A stretch of DNA of 64,000 nucleotides, from contig NZ_OX419519.1 of the NCBI RefSeq assembly GCF_948472415.1, positions 558,001-622,000 of the forward strand, read 5' to 3'. Within the stretch, counting starts at the first letter, position 1; each line of letters starts with the position of its first letter. Shown piece by piece: positions 62,009 to 64,000 of the stretch. Position numbers and translations under genes: made by a program. The DNA is from Kitasatospora fiedleri. GTDB taxonomy: Bacteria > Actinomycetota > Actinomycetes > Streptomycetales > Streptomycetaceae. Below the pieces are notes generated by a model. That model did no database searches. It had not been told where the DNA came from and was given only the letters and a program-made list of their open reading frames with translations.

Positions 62009-62038
62009 CGGACGTCCGGGGGTCGGACGTCCGGGGGT
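62009..62038. repeat. Two tandem 15-base copies after the permease
   Basis: CGGACGTCCGGGGGT is repeated directly, beginning 13 bases after the permease stop. Confidence 0.7.
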
Positions 62039-62090
62039 CGAGCGCGTGCGGGCCGAGGGCGGGCTGGCCAAGCGCCCGACGCCTGGCAGA

Positions 62091-62199
62091 CTGACCTGCC
62101 GACCTGTCGATCTGTCGACCTACTGGCCCACCGACTTACCGACCTACTGATCTACTGACGACCGATCGACCTGCCAACCTGCCGACCTGCCGACCTGCC
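62091..62199. repeat. Degenerate short tandem repeat (CGACCTGC-like)
   Basis: About 109 bases built from variants of C(C/T)GACCT(G/A)(C/T), for example GACCTGCC, GACCTGTC, GATCTGTC, GACCTACTG. A/T content is raised compared with flanks. It lies between the ABC operon and the sensor kinase gene and runs into a terminator hairpin. Confidence 0.75.
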
Positions 62200-62236
62200 A
62201 CGGCGCCCCGGCGAGCGAGTCCCGGGGCGCCGTGGC
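62197..62236. terminator. Hairpin after the ABC operon
   Basis: Perfect 15-base arms 62197-62211 and 62222-62236 with a 10-base loop, 33 bases before the sensor kinase start. Confidence 0.75.
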
Positions 62237-62268
62237 GCACCGCCGTCCGACCACCCTGGGGGTCTCCC

Positions 62269-63738
62269 GTGCCCGATCCGGCCTCCCCCGGCGCCACGCC
62301 GCCCGCCGTCCCGCTGTCGGGCCCGCCCGCCCCGGGTGGTGCCGACGCCGCGCCCGGCCACCCCTTCCTGGACCGCCTGGCCCGGATCGGCCAGCGCCTG
62401 CGCGGGCTGGACGGGCGGTGGCCGTGGCTGTCGGACGTTGCCGTGGTGGCCTGGGCGTTCCTGCTGCTCGGCGTGCCGGAACTGCTGCACGTCGACGGCG
62501 ACGAGGAGGGCCCGCGCGGGCACCGCGTGGTCTTCACCCACCTGCCGCTGCCCGCCGCCCTGGCCTTCCAGGCCGCGCTGCTGCTGCCACTGCTGTGGCG
62601 CCGCCGCCGGCCGGGGGCAGCGTTCGCCGTGGTGGGCGCGGTGTTCCTGGTGCAGTGGTCGCTGGGCGCGGCGCAGCGGGCGGACGCGGCGCTGCTGCTG
62701 GCGCTGTACGCGCTGGCCCTGCACGGGCGGCTGCGGACCCTGGCCTGGGCGTGCGCGGCCAGCGCGGTGGGGGCGGTGGGGGTGGCGGTGCGGATGTCCT
62801 CGGCGGTGCCGGTGTGGGACGTGCTGTTCTTCCTGACCACAGCGGTGACGGCGGCCGTCGCGCTGGGCATCGCCGTCCGGATGCGCCGGGCGCGGCTCGC
62901 GGGCCTGCGCGAACGGGCGGCCCGGCTGGAGGTGGAGCGCGACCAGCGCAGCCGGTTGGCCGCGGCGGCCGAACGGGCCCGGGTGGCACGGGAGATGCAC
63001 GACATCATCGGCCACAACCTGTCGGTGATCATCACCCTGGCGGACGGCGGCGCGTACGCGGCCCGTTCCACGCCCGAGCGCGGCCGGGAGGCGCTGGTGC
63101 TGATCGGCGACTCGGGGCGGCAGGCGCTGGGCGAGCTGCGCCGGATGCTGGGCGTGCTGCGCGAGCACGGCGACGGCCTCGAACTGGCCCCGCAGCCGAG
63201 CATCGCCGACCTGACCGAACTGTGCGGGCGGATTCGGGCGGCCGGGCCGGAGGTGGTCCACCGCACCGAGGGCGCGCTGGAGTCGCTGGACCGCGGGGTG
63301 CAGCTGATGGTCTACCGGATCGTCCAGGAGGCGCTGACCAACACGCTCAAGCACGCGGGCCCGGCGGCCCGGGCCCGGGTGTCGGTCTCGCTGGCCGGGG
63401 CCCGGCTGCTGGTCCGGGTCGACGACGACGGCGGCCCGCCGGGCGGCGCCCCCTCCCCCGGCGGCCCGCCCGGGGAGGGCCAGGGCGTCACCGGCATGCG
63501 GGAACGGGCCGCGCTGTACGGTGGCACCGTCGCGGCGGGCCCGGCCCCGGGCGGGGGCTGGTCGGTGGTCGCCGACCTGGACGTCACCCCCGCGACCGAC
63601 CTGGGCCTCACCCCGGCTCCCCCGCCCACGAAGCCCACCCCTCTCGCCCCTCTCGCCCCTCCCGCCCCTCCCGCCTCCCCGGCTCCTCCCGCTCCTCCCG
63701 TCCCTTCCGTCCTCGACCCGGCCGGAGGCCCGGCATGA
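62269..63738 (+). CDS. NarL-type two-component sensor histidine kinase
   Basis: 489 residues, intact. A disordered leader, four to five membrane helices (about 50-205), HisKA_3 dimerisation domain with the phospho-histidine in ERARVAREMHDIIGHNLSV, and HATPase_c with VYRIVQEALTNTLKHAG (N box), VDDDGG and GQGVTGMRERAALYGG. The last 45 residues are a Pro/Ala/Leu repeat tail. Its stop overlaps the response regulator start (ATGA). GTG 62269 with GGGGGT upstream. Short-loop membrane kinases like this often sense envelope stress or antibiotics; the adjacent ABC exporter is a likely target. Confidence 0.9.
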   Translation: MPDPASPGATPPAVPLSGPPAPGGADAAPGHPFLDRLARIGQRLRGLDGRWPWLSDVAVVAWAFLLLGVPELLHVDGDEEGPRGHRVVFTHLPLPAALAFQAALLLPLLWRRRRPGAAFAVVGAVFLVQWSLGAAQRADAALLLALYALALHGRLRTLAWACAASAVGAVGVAVRMSSAVPVWDVLFFLTTAVTAAVALGIAVRMRRARLAGLRERAARLEVERDQRSRLAAAAERARVAREMHDIIGHNLSVIITLADGGAYAARSTPERGREALVLIGDSGRQALGELRRMLGVLREHGDGLELAPQPSIADLTELCGRIRAAGPEVVHRTEGALESLDRGVQLMVYRIVQEALTNTLKHAGPAARARVSVSLAGARLLVRVDDDGGPPGGAPSPGGPPGEGQGVTGMRERAALYGGTVAAGPAPGGGWSVVADLDVTPATDLGLTPAPPPTKPTPLAPLAPPAPPASPAPPAPPVPSVLDPAGGPA

Positions 63739-64000
63739 CCAGCGTCCTGATCGTGGACGACCAGCCCCTGCAACGCTTCGGCTTCCGGATGCTGCTGGAG
63801 AGCCAGCCCGACACGTCGGTGGCCGGGGAGGCCGGGCACGGCGCGGAGGCGGTCCGGCTGGCCGCCGAACTGCGGCCGGACGTGGTCCTGATGGACATCC
63901 GGATGCCCGGCATGGACGGCATCGAGGCGACCCAGCTGATCGTCGCCGCGGGCGGCCGCTCCCGGGTGCTGGTGCTGACCACCTTCGACCTGGACGAGTA
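63735..64000 (+). CDS. NarL/LuxR-family response regulator, N-terminal part
   Basis: The first 88 residues of a receiver domain: VLIVDDQPLQRFGFRMLLES, phospho-acceptor aspartate in VVLMDIRMPGMDG, and VLVLTTFDLDE with the conserved threonine. The helix-turn-helix lies beyond the window edge. ATG 63735 overlaps the kinase stop, so kinase and regulator are translated together. Confidence 0.92.
   Translation, partial: MTSVLIVDDQPLQRFGFRMLLESQPDTSVAGEAGHGAEAVRLAAELRPDVVLMDIRMPGMDGIEATQLIVAAGGRSRVLVLTTFDLDE

Overview
The window is chromosomal DNA of a very GC-rich actinobacterium, most likely a member of the Streptomycetaceae (Streptomyces or Kitasatospora). The evidence is third-position G/C throughout, frequent GTG starts, an SsgA-like sporulation gene, a WhiB-like gene, small proteins resembling DUF6479, DUF4235 and DUF6328, F420-type LLM oxidoreductases, and a Ku plus LigD-polymerase pair. 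I saw no tRNA, rRNA, CRISPR array, transposase, phage gene or PKS/NRPS biosynthetic gene.

The dominant theme is signalling by partner switching (serine kinase, STAS antagonist, PP2C/SpoIIE phosphatase). The window encodes seven PP2C/SpoIIE phosphatases (6472, 15138, 27889, 33818, 36786, 47748 and 52356), five free STAS proteins (5916, 21864, 26394, 29762, 38523), a complete stressosome core rsbR-rsbS-rsbT (32192-33821), two RsbW-like ATPases (5360, 30232) and three soluble hybrid histidine kinases (6472, 10803, 34987). No sigma factor gene is present, so the final target lies elsewhere.

Layout. 1-4.9 kb: DUF6458-like end, FAD oxidoreductase, zinc-ribbon protein, degenerate ABC ATPase coupled to a YhgE/Pip membrane protein. 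5-17.6 kb: RsbW, STAS, a PAS-HK-REC-PAS-PP2C-HATPase protein, a HAMP-repeat hybrid kinase, and an ANTAR-GAF-PAS-PP2C protein. 17.7-22.7 kb: Tat-exported metallo-hydrolase, small membrane proteins, winged-helix regulator, STAS, WhiB-like. 22.7-29.6 kb (minus strand): LLM oxidoreductase, BrkB, a CYP152-like peroxygenase P450, then an overlapping STAS / CarH-like B12 photoreceptor / PAS-GAF-PP2C operon, the most interesting element here. 29.7-38.9 kb: STAS, RsbW, SsgA-like, Dps and the six-gene extended stressosome operon. 38.9-43.8 kb: phospholipid-related genes (PAP2, BrkB, PAP2-diacylglycerol kinase fusion, cardiolipin-synthase-like). 43.9-47.7 kb: small membrane protein, DUF1206, SulP transporter with an N-terminal minisatellite, secreted protein. 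47.7-53.7 kb: two paralogous PP2C genes bracketing LigD-polymerase and Ku. 53.7-60 kb: hydrophobic peptide, large catalase, SDR, zinc alcohol dehydrogenase, second LLM oxidoreductase. 60-64 kb: ABC exporter and a NarL-type two-component system cut by the window end.

A strong data-quality signal runs through the whole window: about 26 otherwise well-conserved genes are broken at more than 40 places, nearly always by one missing base in or beside a G or C run. Restoring one base rejoins each protein. I read these as base-calling dropouts rather than true pseudogenes and annotate full-length genes, stating each break. Coordinates are those of the given sequence; residue numbers are for the repaired protein and approximate.
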